From Eucommia ulmoides (lineage: Eukaryota > Streptophyta > Magnoliopsida > Garryales > Eucommiaceae), in contig CM028339.1 of NCBI GenBank assembly GCA_016647705.1, forward strand, positions 18,742,803 to 18,806,802: a DNA stretch of 64,000 nt, in the 5' to 3' direction. The position numbers and the translations under genes are program-made. The notes below the pieces were generated by a model that was not told the origin of the DNA, did not search any database, and saw nothing but the letters and a program-made list of their open reading frames with translations. Of this stretch, positions 35,233 through 47,125 are shown piece by piece (the first letter of the stretch is position 1; the number at the start of each line of letters is the position of its first letter).

Positions 35233-36247
35233 TGGTGATCGAACGAAGCAACTGCCGGCAGGAAATAGGGAGAGCAGCGACGTGGCAAGCTTGGAGGAAG
35301 TGAACCCACTAAATGCATGCAATATATACCTGTAATGATCAAAATATCTCATAAAATCTGAAATTAAAAAGAAAATCAAGAAATAGAGAGAGAGAGAGGA
35401 AAGTCGGCAGTGGGCTCCGGTCGTGTGGGTGTGTGTCTGTCCGTCCAGTCGGTGGTGTGTGTGTGTCGTCGGCGAAGTGAGCGTTGTTCAGACGACCGTC
35501 GTTCGGAGAGTGGGTGTATAGTTGTGTGCATGTGGGTGTTGGGTCGTGGGTGCTCTATTTTTTTCGGCAGTGTATGTGGGTGGGTGTGCGTGTTGTCGTC
35601 GATTTCAGGTGAGGGAGTAATAGGCCATTGTCGTCGGTCTACTGTGAGTATGTGGGTGTGTGTTTTGTCCACTGGCAGTGTGTGCTTGATCGTCACCGTT
35701 CGCCAGCGTGTGCGTTCAGTTCGTCGTCGAGTGTGTGGGCTGCCGACAGTGGGTGTGTTCTGGTTGTTTGGCGACTGTGTGGGGGTGTGTGGTGGCGCCG
35801 TCTGGTCTGGATGTGTGATCATCAACGGTGTGGGGGTGTTCCTCCGGTGTGAGGCTGGGTGCTGCCGGCCGGAGTATTAGAGAGAGAGAGAAGGTGTGTA
35901 TCGGTTTCGGGTAAGTGTTCCGTTCGACATCATGGGTGTTCCGTCTTCGTGGATGTGTGGGGTGATCGGAGCAAGGTCGGTCGCTGGCGAGTCCCAGAGC
36001 AGAAACAGAAAATGAAGTGAGAGAGAGGGAGTCGTCGGTGATGTCGTCGTCCGGCGGGGAGTTCGTTCAGTCGACGGTACTGTGGGGGGGGGGGGGGGGG
36101 GGGGGGGGGGGAGGGGGGAGGGAGTGCGTGTGTTCGGCGTTTGGGGTGTGTGTAATTTGTGACGGTGTGCTCGTGATTGGAGTAGGTCGGTCGGTGGCTG
36201 GTTCAAACAGGAACTGAAGCAGAAGCCGAAACAGAGAAGAGAAAAAG

Positions 36248-36281
<34 letters not shown>

Positions 36282-37818
36282 AAAAAGAAAAAAAATAAGA
36301 AAAAGAAAAAGGAATTACACAAACCACCCCACTGGAAATTAAAAACCCCTCTCGTGGTAGCCAAATGATTCGGAAACAGGTGAAATTTCAATCGATTGAT
36401 AATTTTCGTTAAATTAAATTTTATTTAGCGTTACAAATCCCAAAATCGTAACAATTTCCTAATGATTAATTAATTTTAATTACGTGGTACATAAAATGGT
36501 AACGATTCAGAATATAGGATCTGCATTGCATGATTCAGATGTTTTAGATAAGATTTTAATTTAGGCTCTGTTATTATTAGGCTCGCAGGCACTGGTGTCC
36601 CGATAGAGTGTGGTCAGTGAAGATTTTGGAGAGCGGTTTACGAGGTAAGTGTGCTGTCTTCTTGCCAAACTATTTTTCTATGAATATATATGATGAAATA
36701 TGTGATTATTTAAACTGTATGAATTTATAAATGATATGGATCAAGTAGGATTTGAATGAGTTAGTAAATTGGATTTCCGGAGGATTTCGTTAGTTTTTCA
36801 AAAAGGAAGTTGAAAATGAATTTCCGCTGGATTTGGTAGAATTAGACTGTGTTTTTAAAAAGAGAATAGGAAACATCCATTTTTCTTAAACTGCTTGGTT
36901 TTCTAAAAATAAAGGGTGGAAAAGTAGTTTTAATAAAATCGGACGTTTTCTTTAAAAGAAAGTGTGAAATATGATTTTTGGATTTAAAAGTTGGTTTTGA
37001 AGAAAAGAGTTAGACGTGGTGATTTGATAATGTTGAGTAGATGATATTTATTGAGTTGTGATTCGATAATGCTGTATTTGATTTTGACGATGCCATGGTT
37101 GTTCTCTCCGAAAGGGGTGTGGATTATATTTCTCCCCGTAAGGGGTGTGGATTCTTCCCATGGGATATAGATGTTTCTCCCCGTAAGGGGTGTGGATTAT
37201 ATTTCTCCCCAAAAAAGGGTGTGGATATTTCGTAGGAAGGCATTCCTACGAATGTTACGGTACCATTGCAACTCCCGATCGTGAGGTTAAAACGATCACT
37301 ATGACTAGCCAGTGTGTGTTGTGGTGGAGTGGGTGTTTGAGATGTAATGTTTTACTTATACTGGGTGATTTATTAGTTATTATGGTGATTGGTATCATTT
37401 TACTAAGATGAGTTGAAATGGAACTTATTTTTGTTGCTTTATTTTCACTGCTATTATTATAAAGAATTTTACTAGTTACGTGCTGATTCTATACACAACG
37501 CTTGATATATTTAGATGTTATAGAATGATTTATTATTACAAAATATTTTTACTAAGGAGGCAATACACTTGCAGGTAAAATAGCTAGGAACCGATCAGTC
37601 CCCTACTGGCGCTAGATAGAGTTATGTGGGTCACACAAAAAGGGGTCATTTGAGGAAAATTTTGGAGACGAGATATCAGAAATGAAATCTAAGTGAGGTT
37701 CAGGGGTTTTATTTGATTGTATTTATGTTTCGGGATGGTGTATCCCTATCAGAGGGAATTTTTTATATGTGTTGTCATGCCGGCCCCACCTGTCGGGTGT
37801 CCGGGGTGGGGTGTGACA
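34890..37818 (+). mobile_element. Solo LTR, 2929 bp, copy 2
   Basis: It starts TGTAAGACCT and ends GGGGTGTGACA, flanked by the duplication TCCAT (34885-34889 and 37819-37823). It has the same layout as copy 1: AT-rich first part, TA microsatellite (35178-35230), GT-rich middle, homopolymer A run (36248-36278), and an end with CTACTGGCGCTAG and TGCCGGCCCC. A short tandem repeat of CCCCGTAAGGGGTGTGGATT lies at about 37110-37225. It sits inside a hAT element and is therefore younger than it. Confidence 0.9.
36084..36111. repeat. 28-base G run
   Basis: A pure G tract followed by further G runs (AGGGGGGAGGGAG), able to form G-quadruplexes. It is present only in copy 2 of the solo LTR. Sequencing or assembly error in its length is possible. 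Confidence 0.7.
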
Positions 37819-38280
37819 TCCATTCCAAATCAATTTTTTATTTGCTCAATTCTCTCTCTCATTTGTCAACTGTCATCTCTTCGTTCTCTCTCTCACTTTC
37901 TTACCACCAAATCCATACATCACCGCTAAATCCAAACCTCGTCAGTGTCGAGATCCATTTGAAATCAAATACAAGTATTACAGTTCATTTCCAGTTTCGT
38001 TTTCTAGCTGTGATTTTCCAGTTTATTTTATTGTAATAAACTAATCCTAAATGGTTTTGTTGTTTTGTTTTGGTTTTGATTTTTTATAAAATTTTAAAAT
38101 CTTAAGCGGTTTTGCGATTTTGGTTTTAGTTTTGTATAAACTTAAATGGTTGGGTTTTAATTGTTTTAAAAGAAGTGCACTTTTGGTTTTTGTTTTTGTT
38201 TTGTATATGTGTAACGATTTTGGTTTTAGTTTTTTATGAAACCGGATCGAAACCAGATCATTGACATCCCTAGTGATGTT

Positions 38281-38642
38281 GACCATTTTTAGTGAACGAT
38301 CATATTTTATTTTTTTCACTAAAATAATCAATATGGATATTAAAATGAGGAACATAAAATATAGATCAAAATGTCATAATTTTCATAAATTTGAGGAAAA
38401 TTGGCTAGGCAAATCCAAATTAAGGCTCAAACTACCGAACAATTTTAACTCTTTTTTTAGTGAACCAGAGAATCTTGTTGGGCAATTTCTATGACCCGTT
38501 TAGTCCGAAATTTAAAAAATGTTGACATGTCCATGAAAAAATTAACCTTCCAAAATCAATGGGATTTGAAATTTCCTATTTAAGTTTTTTTTTTCCACTT
38601 CCACAAATAACAATAGAGCAATTTTTCATTGTTAGTTGACTT
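38281..38642. other. Spacer, nothing recognised
   Basis: AT-rich sequence with weak similarity (AATCAATA(T/C)GGATA) to 34180-34200 on the other side of the hAT element. No gene was seen. Confidence 0.4.
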
Positions 38643-38763
38643 TGTTGACTATAAATATTTTGATGAATCAATTAACATTGGTGCTTTGAGGAACTAATGT
38701 GTTTATTGAGTATTTTGAATTTTAGTTCCGTTGAGTAAATTACAAGAATGATTTTAAAGAAGA

Positions 38764-39240
38764 TATCTAGGAAAGATCAAGATGGTTGTAATGAAGATAA
38801 TGAAGATTTTTTTCTAGCAATAATTGTTTTTGTATTTCAAGATAAAAACATCTCATTTTTTCATATGCTCTAAATGTAACCGATTAGGATTATACATGAT
38901 ACTTAAAAATGATTTGAAATATTTTTAAAATGGGAATAAGTGATAAATATAAGTGTCCAAATGATTTTTCTAAAGGAAAGAAGATATCTAAAATGGAAAG
39001 AATATATCTAGGAAAGATCGAGATGGTTGTAATGAAGATACGAAAGATTTTTTCTAGCAATAATTGTTTTTGTATTTCAAGATAAAAAACCTTATTTTTT
39101 CGTATGCTCTTAATGCAACCCGATTATGATTACACACGACACTTAAAAATGATTTGAAATATTTTTAAAATAGAGACAAATAATAAATATAAGTGTCCAA
39201 ATGCTTTTTCTAAAATTTCGATCAAGAAAATGTTTGAAAA
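38764..39240. repeat. Tandem duplication, 241-bp step, inside the LTR
   Basis: TATCTAGGAAAGATC starts at 38764 and again at 39005. The following ~220 bp match closely, including ATTGTTTTTGTATTTCAAG and AATATAAGTGTCCAAATG in both. Confidence 0.85.
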
Positions 39241-40303
39241 TTGTGAAAATTCAGTTTTTTGGTCTGAACGGTCGATCGACAAGTGAAGCGATCCATTGAA
39301 TGATTCAGGATTGGTGATTTTGGGTTTTAGGCTAATAGGTCAACCAAATGGATGAACAAATGTTTTAGATCCTAAAACAGTCGGATGTCCAATCGATCGG
39401 TCAGTGTCTAATGACTAGAAAAATAGACGTTAAGGGTCAATCGGTTAACCGTCGGGTAAACCAGTCGACTGAAGTGGCAATTCTTAAATATTTGAACAAT
39501 ATATTTTAAAAGATCTTCTGCCAATTTTTTATGAATTTAAACGTTGGGATATTATATTTTAATGGGTTTTGACTATATTTCAGAGATATATCTTATATTT
39601 TGAATATCTTATGATTTAGTCAATGTATTACTTGATTTTGTGATTTAAACATGTCAAACGTTTTTTTATCCTTTCGTGTTTTGAATTACAATATTTTTGG
39701 GGACTAATCTAGATATTTTTAAAGGATAATTTATGGTCAAACTAGCCGTTGTAAGGTAGATTAAAATATGAGGTCTAAAAGAGTATTCTTTGATAATATC
39801 TTTTTAAAAAATAGCCATTTGAAAGTCCTATAATTAGGCCTGCTAATTTTGAATTGATTTGAGCTTAAACATTACTATTTGAAAAGTAATTTTGGTGGAG
39901 AGTATTTAGGGTTAAAGATATGGGAGAGATTTATGTGATTATATTTGACTTTATGATTTAGTTCCTATTATCTGATTTTGTTATCTTTTTGATTAAATTC
40001 ATTCTACTCTCATCAATTTAATTTTGAAACTAAATTGAGAATCTTAAAGTTATATTTTTTGTCAAACATAACTGTTATAAATCTATTTTATAAATGGGGT
40101 CTATATGTGCTATTTTTTTTTTATATATTTTTTTGAAAATTAGCCCTTATAGGCTATGTTTAAAATCGATTTATATAGATATTCGAAATTCATTTGAAAA
40201 TCATCAAGAAACAAAGATCAAATCATATTTTTTTAAAGAGATGATATATTTTTCTGAAATATATTTTCGAGAGAAAGTTTTTAAGAAATTCTTAATAGAA
40301 GTG

Positions 40304-40305
40304 TT

Positions 40306-40336
<31 letters not shown>

Positions 40337-40352
40337 TGTGTGTGTGTGTGTG
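40304..40352. repeat. T12-G21-(TG)n tract
   Basis: Twelve T, twenty-one G (40316-40336), then TG dinucleotides. Low-complexity sequence, potentially quadruplex-forming; its length may be unreliable. Confidence 0.8.
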
Positions 40353-41267
40353 AAAAAGCTTTAGGTTTGATACTACATGGTTATTATAATTTTTTTTAAG
40401 GAAATCTCGGTGAGATCTCTTTGATTATTTTTGCTTGCTTAAATTAATTTTCTTATTTTGGTTTTATATGTCTTGAGAATTTGAACTTGTCATCTTTTTG
40501 ATTGAAAATCGTTTTTGATAGAATATATTAAAAATTCATAAAACGATTTTTCTGTAAATCTGATATCTTTGATCCGTACTTTAAATTGTAATAAAATTAG
40601 ATCTATTTTGTCACACATTTGTATCACTAGCCTATTGGGATATTAATGGAGTATAAGTTTGGATTGAGATGGTAAAAGCTCATATGAGAAGAAACTGTAA
40701 TAGTTTTTGTATTTGTGAGCTGTAACTTAGACCTAAGTGTACTTGTTCCAAGTGAGAGTGGATTAGACATAAAGGAACATTGCCTAATTAGGGTTAATTT
40801 TCAGTCTGGGAAAAATATAGGGTTTGTCTTTAGTTTGAAAAAAATATAGGTTTGATTCTGAGCCTGGAAAAAAATTAGATTGATATTCATCTTAGTAAAA
40901 AGATTGTAGAGGTTTGATTATGAGCCTGGAAAAGAATTAAGTTAATCCTGTGCCTGTGAAACAGATTATTAAGGTTTGGTTTCTACTTGGGAAAGCGATT
41001 GAGATTAGTGGATTGTGAATCCCTGCGGGAGCTTAGGGGAATGAACATAGATAATGGTAGCTTGTCGAACCAAGATAAATCTTTGTGTCAATTTCTCTAC
41101 CCTTAACTGTTTGGTTGTGCACTTAGATATACACGTTTTCCGCTATACTTCAAGATAATAACCGATTAGAAAAATTTATTATTTGAGTGTTTATTTGTTA
41201 AACTTATTTGTTTAATTTTCAATTACCCAAGTCATCCTCCACTTAGATAGATCTTTGGGCCAACAAT

Positions 41268-41282
41268 TGGTACCAGGGGTAG
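41268..41282 (+). other. Degraded primer-binding site
   Basis: TGGTACCAGGGGTAG lies two bases after the LTR end. It resembles the initiator Met tRNA complement (TGGTATCAGAGC...) with several changes. Confidence 0.6.
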
Positions 41283-41399
41283 ATTAGCTAAATAGGTTTA
41301 ACATCCTAGCTAAATGATAATATCATTAATGATTCTTGTAGTACTAGTAGTAGTGATGAAGATGATTATAATGAAAATGTCCATGTTGTCATGGAAAAA

Positions 41400-42430
41400 A
41401 TTCTTGCATTTACAAATCTTTTTGTTAAATAAAACTTGTGTTTAAAAAGAAAAATTGAGTATTTTGAAAATAGAGAAAATAGTTTTCGGAAATCAAAAGT
41501 ACATCTGGATATAGAAAATTATTATGAAACAAAAGAGTTTTCAAATATTATTTTGGAAATAAACATTGGAAATAAACAATTTGCTCTATAAAATAGATTC
41601 TCTTAAAAATGAAAATGATCTTTTTAAAAAATGATTTAAATTCTTTGAAAGAAAATATTTCTATTTTTAGAGCTATTGAAAAAGAAAATGAGGTTTATTA
41701 TGAAACGAAAGAGTTTTCAAATGTTATTTTGGAAATAAACATTGGAAATAAACAATTTGCTCTTTAAAATAGATTGTCTTGAAAATGAAAATGATATTTT
41801 TTTAAAATGATTTAAATTCTTTGAAAGAAAATATTTCTATTTTTAGAGCTATTGAAAAAGAAAATGAGGTTTTAATATCATATGTTAAGATTTCAAAAAT
41901 TTAACATGAATAAGTTATTTTAAAACTCAAAACGAATATAGAATTTAAAAAAAAATAATTTTCCTGTGGTTTCCAGCCAAATGTCAGATCTTGAAATAAA
42001 TATTGATTTACTTAAGCAAAATTTTGAGAAATCAAAATATGACCTCAAGTCTATTTTAAGTGAACCTAAGAATGTTCACTCATCATTTAAAATAGTCTAT
42101 GGAAGTAGGTGTGCTTTATCATCTCAATCTTTCATCACAAGCTCATGCTACTTATGATAATCAATTGAAGTTGTGATGTAATTATGCAATAGGGTTAGAC
42201 AGTTTAAAGTGTCATGTTTTTCCAAGAACCCTAAATTAGTTTTTAACAAAAGTGAATCCAAAATGAAATGGATACCAAAGTACAATATGTAAAAATCTTG
42301 TGTAGAGTTACAAATTGATAGAGCTAAAACTAGTAGAATAAACGGGAAAGATGTACAAAAGCGAAGGTGGAAAGTCACCAAGAACCCACAAGAGACACGT
42401 ACAAAGAAAACTGCCATAAATTCAAATGGA
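41400..42430 (+). pseudogene. Sirevirus-type gag remnant
   Basis: The reading frame is repeatedly broken. Positions 41966-42157 keep an open piece (SDLEINIDLLKQNFEKSKYD) of coiled-coil character, as in Sirevirus gag. Near 42245-42280 an AAATGGATACCAAAG block would encode the KWIPK-type motif common downstream of gag in this group. A 176-bp tandem duplication lies inside. No zinc knuckle was identified. Confidence 0.45.
41521..41870. repeat. Tandem duplication, 176-bp step, in the gag remnant
   Basis: ATTATGAAAC(A/G)AAAGAG starts at 41521 and 41697. The copies are nearly identical, including AAATATTTCTATTTTTAGAG and GAAAAAGAAAATGAGGTTT. Confidence 0.88.
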
Positions 42431-44367
42431 AAAAATCAAAGGCGTGGAGGATGTAAACAGGTTGGGCATACATCTAGATCTAAACCTATCATTGGTAAGA
42501 ATGAGGTAACAAATAAAATCATTCCCAAGGATATTAGGGGGTACACCTAATCATTCTTAATTTAAATTCATTAAAGAAGTAGGTGTCCTACTTTCCAATT
42601 AGGTAAGTCGATAATGGTTTCTAAGACTTGTGCTAAATTAAGTATTCATTTATTGTCTCAGAAACATTGCATGGTGTTTCTAAGAATCACATTTATTTAA
42701 AGTGTATGAACATGTTTGTATATGATATGCTTATATCATTCATATCATGAATTCAGTGATATTTGTGAAATCGATTATATAATTATATGAAACATGTTTT
42801 GTTATTTAAGATGATTTAAATTAAATCGATCATTGTGTTCTTACTTGTATTATATCATGTTTTAATTGCATGGTTTATATTAGTGAAATATGTTCGTATA
42901 ATGCACTCATATTTAATTTATACAAATAGTTTATATTAAGTTTGTTTTCTAAAGAATGCATCTTGAGATTTTTCAAATGATAAAATTATTCATTGTTTTC
43001 TTAAAAGATGCTCTTATAGGAACTTGATTTAATTAATATGTTTGTTAGCATCACATAACTTATATGTGTTGATCCGAGTCTTGATTAGTTGAATTCATTC
43101 TTTCAACTTTACACATCTATAGATGGTATATTCCATTACCTATTTCGATGTGTGAACATGATATCCTATCGTTAAAGCTCGCAAAATATCTTTACCCCTT
43201 CCCCCCACATATATATGAGACCATAAATGCCTTAAGTAATCTTACACGTGGTATACTACTTGGAATTAATTAGTATATGGCCTTGATGATAATTTATATA
43301 TGTACATATATACTTGATATCTATCAGTGACCTTCTTGCAAGAATATTTCAAAGAGTTTAAGGTAATAATATAATTCACTCAGAAATGTATATTCATACC
43401 GAGACTTGAAATTTAAGTCAATGATAAGAACAATATTAATTCAAGGAGATATTTATTTGAGTTAAATCTTCATTCAACTCAATGCTAAAACAATCTCATT
43501 CTTGTATGATTGAATGCGAAGTTCATGTGATGAGAATTTATCATTGAAAAATATTATGTTAAAAAAAATTGATTCGCATCTCTATGTACATCATGCTTTG
43601 ATCATATGCCTACATGGAATTCTCATGATAGCTAATACAATTTTATTGAACAAAATTGAGTCATATGATAGTTATTGAATCACATGCTGTTAATCCTTTT
43701 CTTGAAATGTTTCATAAAATTATTATTAATCATGACCTTATTTGTTGGCATATCATACGATATTAAGCTAGTATGGTTGGTATTTATTTCAGAAATCATG
43801 TTAATCCTTACTGATACAATCAATACTATTATATATATATGTGTGTGTGTGAGTGTGCGTGCGTGTGCGCTTATTGTTTTAAAATAAACTTATTAAACTA
43901 TTGATACTTTTGCACTTGATTAATATCTTTTGGTATTAGTTGCTTAGTTATATGCATGATGCTTAGCATTAACTATCTCTAACATCCATTCATCATCTCC
44001 TATTTTAATGATTACTGTTATGAAAGGAAGCTAAAATTTTGTGAGAAAGCAACATGACAATATATAATTATCTATGTTTAAGCGTGCATTTGACTTACAC
44101 CAATTAATTTAAAAAATTATCTATATGATTGAGTTATGTTCCATGACCTAGTGCGTTAATGATTATATGATTCTAATTCTTTCTAAAGGAGCATTGACAA
44201 AGGGTATCACAAACTATGTTGATTTATTTGAAACTATAATAATACATGATCTTCCTTAATGTTTTGATTCATACCTCCCCACTTTTTGAACAATGAATGG
44301 GGAGAGAATATGTTGTTTTCATGTTGTCACAAGTTGTTTTTATTTATTTATTTATATTTTTTTTATC

Positions 44368-44405
44368 AAGGGGGAGATATGTGTTTTTAATAAGGGGGAG
44401 AAAGT
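44368..44405 (+). other. Two polypurine tracts
   Basis: AAGGGGGAGA (44368-44377) and AAGGGGGAGAAAG (44392-44404) lie 200 bp before the 3' LTR start. They match the repeated tract signature of Sireviruses. Confidence 0.55.
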
Positions 44406-44689
44406 GTGATTTTTTTTTTTGCATATCATAAAATATCTCTGGTATTGATTACATAATCCATTTGCATGATTGAATTTGTTTCCTCATTTTGATCTTAAAT
44501 GTAAATAAAACCTGTCTTCATATTCCTGAGGAGTGCTGTTATATATGTATTTTTGAGAAAACATTAAAGTTAATTGTCATCATAAAAATAAAATAAAATT
44601 GTTGACCCTAAATATTTGTATGAATCAATTAACGTTGATATTTTGAGGAACTAATATTTTTATTGAGTATTTCAGATTTTGGGTGTGGT

Positions 44690-44757
44690 ATAAATCTAAC
44701 AGTTTTGATTTTAGTTTCTAGTGAAGCCAACTCAAAATTGACACATTGTCATCCCTA
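44690..44757. mobile_element. Terminal fragment of a hAT element
   Basis: TTTTGATTTTAGTTTCTAG and ATTGTCATCCCTA match the right end of the hAT element that stops at 38272. The remainder is missing. It truncates the Sirevirus-like 3' LTR. Confidence 0.5.
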
Positions 44758-44939
44758 CACACATTTCGCAAAGGGTAATATAGCAAGTAAAATTCAACTA
44801 TTACCTCAAATTTTGTGAAAAGTCAAATGGGACACCAATTTAGAAATAGATGGAGTTGTATAGGTATGGTATAAATACATGGCATATCTTATAACTAGCA
44901 TCTGACTTGTGCCATCACGCACAGGAGTAAAAAAAACCC

Positions 44940-46130
44940 TAATTTAATATTATTTCTTCAATTTAATTTTTATAAATTTAATATTTTACCAATATTACTA
45001 AATTTAATGTTCATATTATTTCTATAATTTCTGTAAATTTAATGTCCATAATATTTGTATATTATAATTTCCCTATTATATTATTTTTAAGTTAAATTGT
45101 ATAAATTTAATATTTTAGTATTATTATAAATTTAATATCCATATAATATTTCTATAATTTTCGTAAATTTAATGTTCATAATTTTCATATATTATATTTT
45201 ATATTTTATCTTTTACATTATTTTTTTAATTTAATTTTTATAAATTTAATATTTCAGTATTATTATTACATTTAATGTGCATATATTATTTGTATAATAT
45301 CAATAAATTTAATGTCTATAATTTGCATATATTATATTATATTTTTATATTATTTTTTTAATTTAATTTTCATAAATTTAATATTTTAGCATTATTAGTA
45401 AATTTGATTTTCATATTTATAAATTTATATATTCAAAAAAATATATTCTTTCTTCTTAATTACACAAAAAAATATATTATGTCTCCTCACTTAGGTATAA
45501 GATATTTAAGGTTAAATATAAATACACATTAAATATTTAGGTTAATTTTTTGACTCAATCTGGACCATTCTTCATTTGCCTAGAGGTTTATGCCCATTTT
45601 GTTTTACTTTAAAGATGAAAATTTAATGTCCATAATTTTTTTATATTATATTTTATCTTTATTTTATTTTTTTAATTTAGTTTTCATAAATTTAATGTTT
45701 TTATTTTATTTTATTAAATTCAATGTCCATAATTTATTTATATAATTTTCGTAAATTTAATGTTTAGAATTTTTATATATTAAATTTAATTTATATAAAT
45801 TTAATGTTACAGTATTATTACTAAATTTAATGTACATATATTATTTTTGTACTATCTGTAAATTCAATGTTTATAATTTTCATATATTACAGTTTCTTTT
45901 TTTTTTTTTTTTTAATTCAATTTCCATAAATTTAATGTCCATGTATTGTTTCTATAAATTTATATATATAGAAAATACATATTCTGACTCCTTAATTATA
46001 CAAAAAAAATAAAAATATTATCCCTCCTCAATTAGGTAATTTATAAAATGTTAAATTTAAATACATGTTAATTTTTTGGATCAATTTGGACCGTTCTTTA
46101 TCTCTAGATACAAAGAAAGGTTGTAATTTA
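44940..46130. repeat. AT-rich tandem array, ~130-bp unit, with higher-order duplication
   Basis: A TTTAATTTAATTTTTATAAA-like core recurs at about 44961, 45091, 45229, 45361, 45675, 45783 and 45915 (steps near 130, the shortest 108). The tail after the fourth unit (45421-45600: CTCCT-ACTTAGGTA, GGTTAATTTTTTG, TGGACCATTCTT) is repeated after the last unit (45958-46130). So a block of units plus tail was itself duplicated. No gene. Confidence 0.75.
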
Positions 46131-47120
46131 TCTAGTTTGTTTATGTACGTCCTATTTTATTATATGAGTTGTAAGATATAATCACAAGGAAAATGTGGAA
46201 ATATTAACCGCGGATCCAAAGAATTGATTGAGTATTTTACAGGTTTAATAGAAATTTATATAAACTAGAGGGGCTTATATGATTTTTTTAGGGTTTTAAT
46301 TTTTTTTTTCTCTCCAAGTACAACGATAAAAGTGTAAATATACTATCAAGCGCAAAAGAAATTTTTTTATGCGATTCACTCCATTTAAATATGTGAATCT
46401 TTATATATACAAAAACAATGTATAACTCTAATTTTTCTTTTGCCAAAAAAAGAAAATTCAATGTAAGGCACCAATTTTGTAAAAGACATTTGTGGGGTTT
46501 GTCTTGGGGCTCGCCTAGAGGTAGAATGGTCCTAAACTGCCTCGGGACAATGGAGAGGGGGGCAATTTACCAACTGGGCATGCGTTCCGTGGATGACACC
46601 CTATTTTGTCTTGGTGAAGTTCGACGAGGTTTATGTCCTGTGTTTCCATCATCGGAAAAATCAAGAGAGACGAAACTTGATTTTGCACATGTTTGGTGTG
46701 TTCGCTTTTGTCTTCATCACTTCGCGGGTGCCAGAACTTGAAGGTTGGAGGTGTGAGCAAAGTTTGGGGTAGCAGAGTTTATCATTCAGATGTGGAAACA
46801 AAAGTTGATGACGGCGGAAGAATTGCAGAAATGGATAACTAGGGTTACGTCATGTGAATTTTTTATGTTTTACTTCGAAATAGAGAAGTTGTTTCCCCTA
46901 ATTAATATTCCTTAAAATTAATAAAGGAAAATTTCAGAGTCTTTGACTAGAATTCAAGAAAATAATTACTTGTTAGAGAATAAGTAACAAAATAAAGAAT
47001 TATATTTAATAATATCCCAAAATAGGCTGGCCCTCATACGGAAAATAAAGTTTCAATCAAATTACTAGATTCATAACTTTTGTTATCTTATGATTTTTAT
47101 ATATTTAGTTTTTTATATTT
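46131..47120. other. Unassigned stretch
   Basis: A 107-codon open frame at 46418-46741 (+) resembles nothing I know. 46490-46740 is less AT-rich than its surroundings and could be an old gene or element fragment. Nothing else was recognised. Confidence 0.35.
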
Positions 47121-47125
47121 AGCCT

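Larger units (their letters stand above)
34331..38272. mobile_element. Non-autonomous hAT element split by a solo LTR
   Basis: The ends TAGGGATGACAAT and ATTGACATCCCTA are inverted repeats flanked by a perfect 8-bp duplication GTGATGTT (34323-34330 and 38273-38280). Removing the nested solo LTR and its 5-bp duplication leaves about 1.0 kb. The subterminal regions are rich in GGTTTTGGTTTTAG-type repeats and ACCGAA motifs. The interior has a diverged direct duplication around CTTACCACCA(G/A)ATCCA on both sides of the LTR. No transposase is encoded. Confidence 0.88.
38643..41265 (+). repeat. 5' LTR of the Sirevirus-like element
   Basis: Canonical TG...CA ends. It contains CAGTCGACTGA and CGATCGAC motifs (39270-39470), repeated GTTTGATTCTGAGCCTGGAAA-type blocks (40790-40960, each with a CTGGGAA or CTGGAAA core), and a T12-G21-(TG) tract at 40304-40352. 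Related LTRs are at 13825, 52500 and 59401. Confidence 0.65.
38643..44690 (+). mobile_element. Sirevirus-like copia derivative lacking pol
   Basis: A 5' LTR (38643-41265, TGTTGACT...GGCCAACA), a primer-binding site, a gag remnant (about 41400-42430), a long AT-rich non-coding part, two polypurine tracts (44368-44377 and 44391-44401) and the first ~85 bp of a 3' LTR (from 44600: TGTTGACC, ATGAATCAATTAAC, TTTTGAGGAACTAAT) are present. No integrase, reverse transcriptase or RNase H was recognised in the 3.1 kb between PBS and tract. Several polypurine tracts upstream of the 3' LTR are a known Sirevirus trait. The 3' LTR is truncated at a hAT remnant. Confidence 0.65.

Noticed and set aside
35376..36391. 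Several open frames of 60-156 codons in the GT-rich part of the solo LTR
   Set aside because: Low-complexity translations (Pro/Thr/His or Val/Cys rich) on both strands, not shared as frames with the sister LTR copy.
46418..46741. 107-codon open frame in less AT-rich sequence
   Set aside because: No recognisable motif and no start context or splice partner; kept only as a note in the spacer entry.
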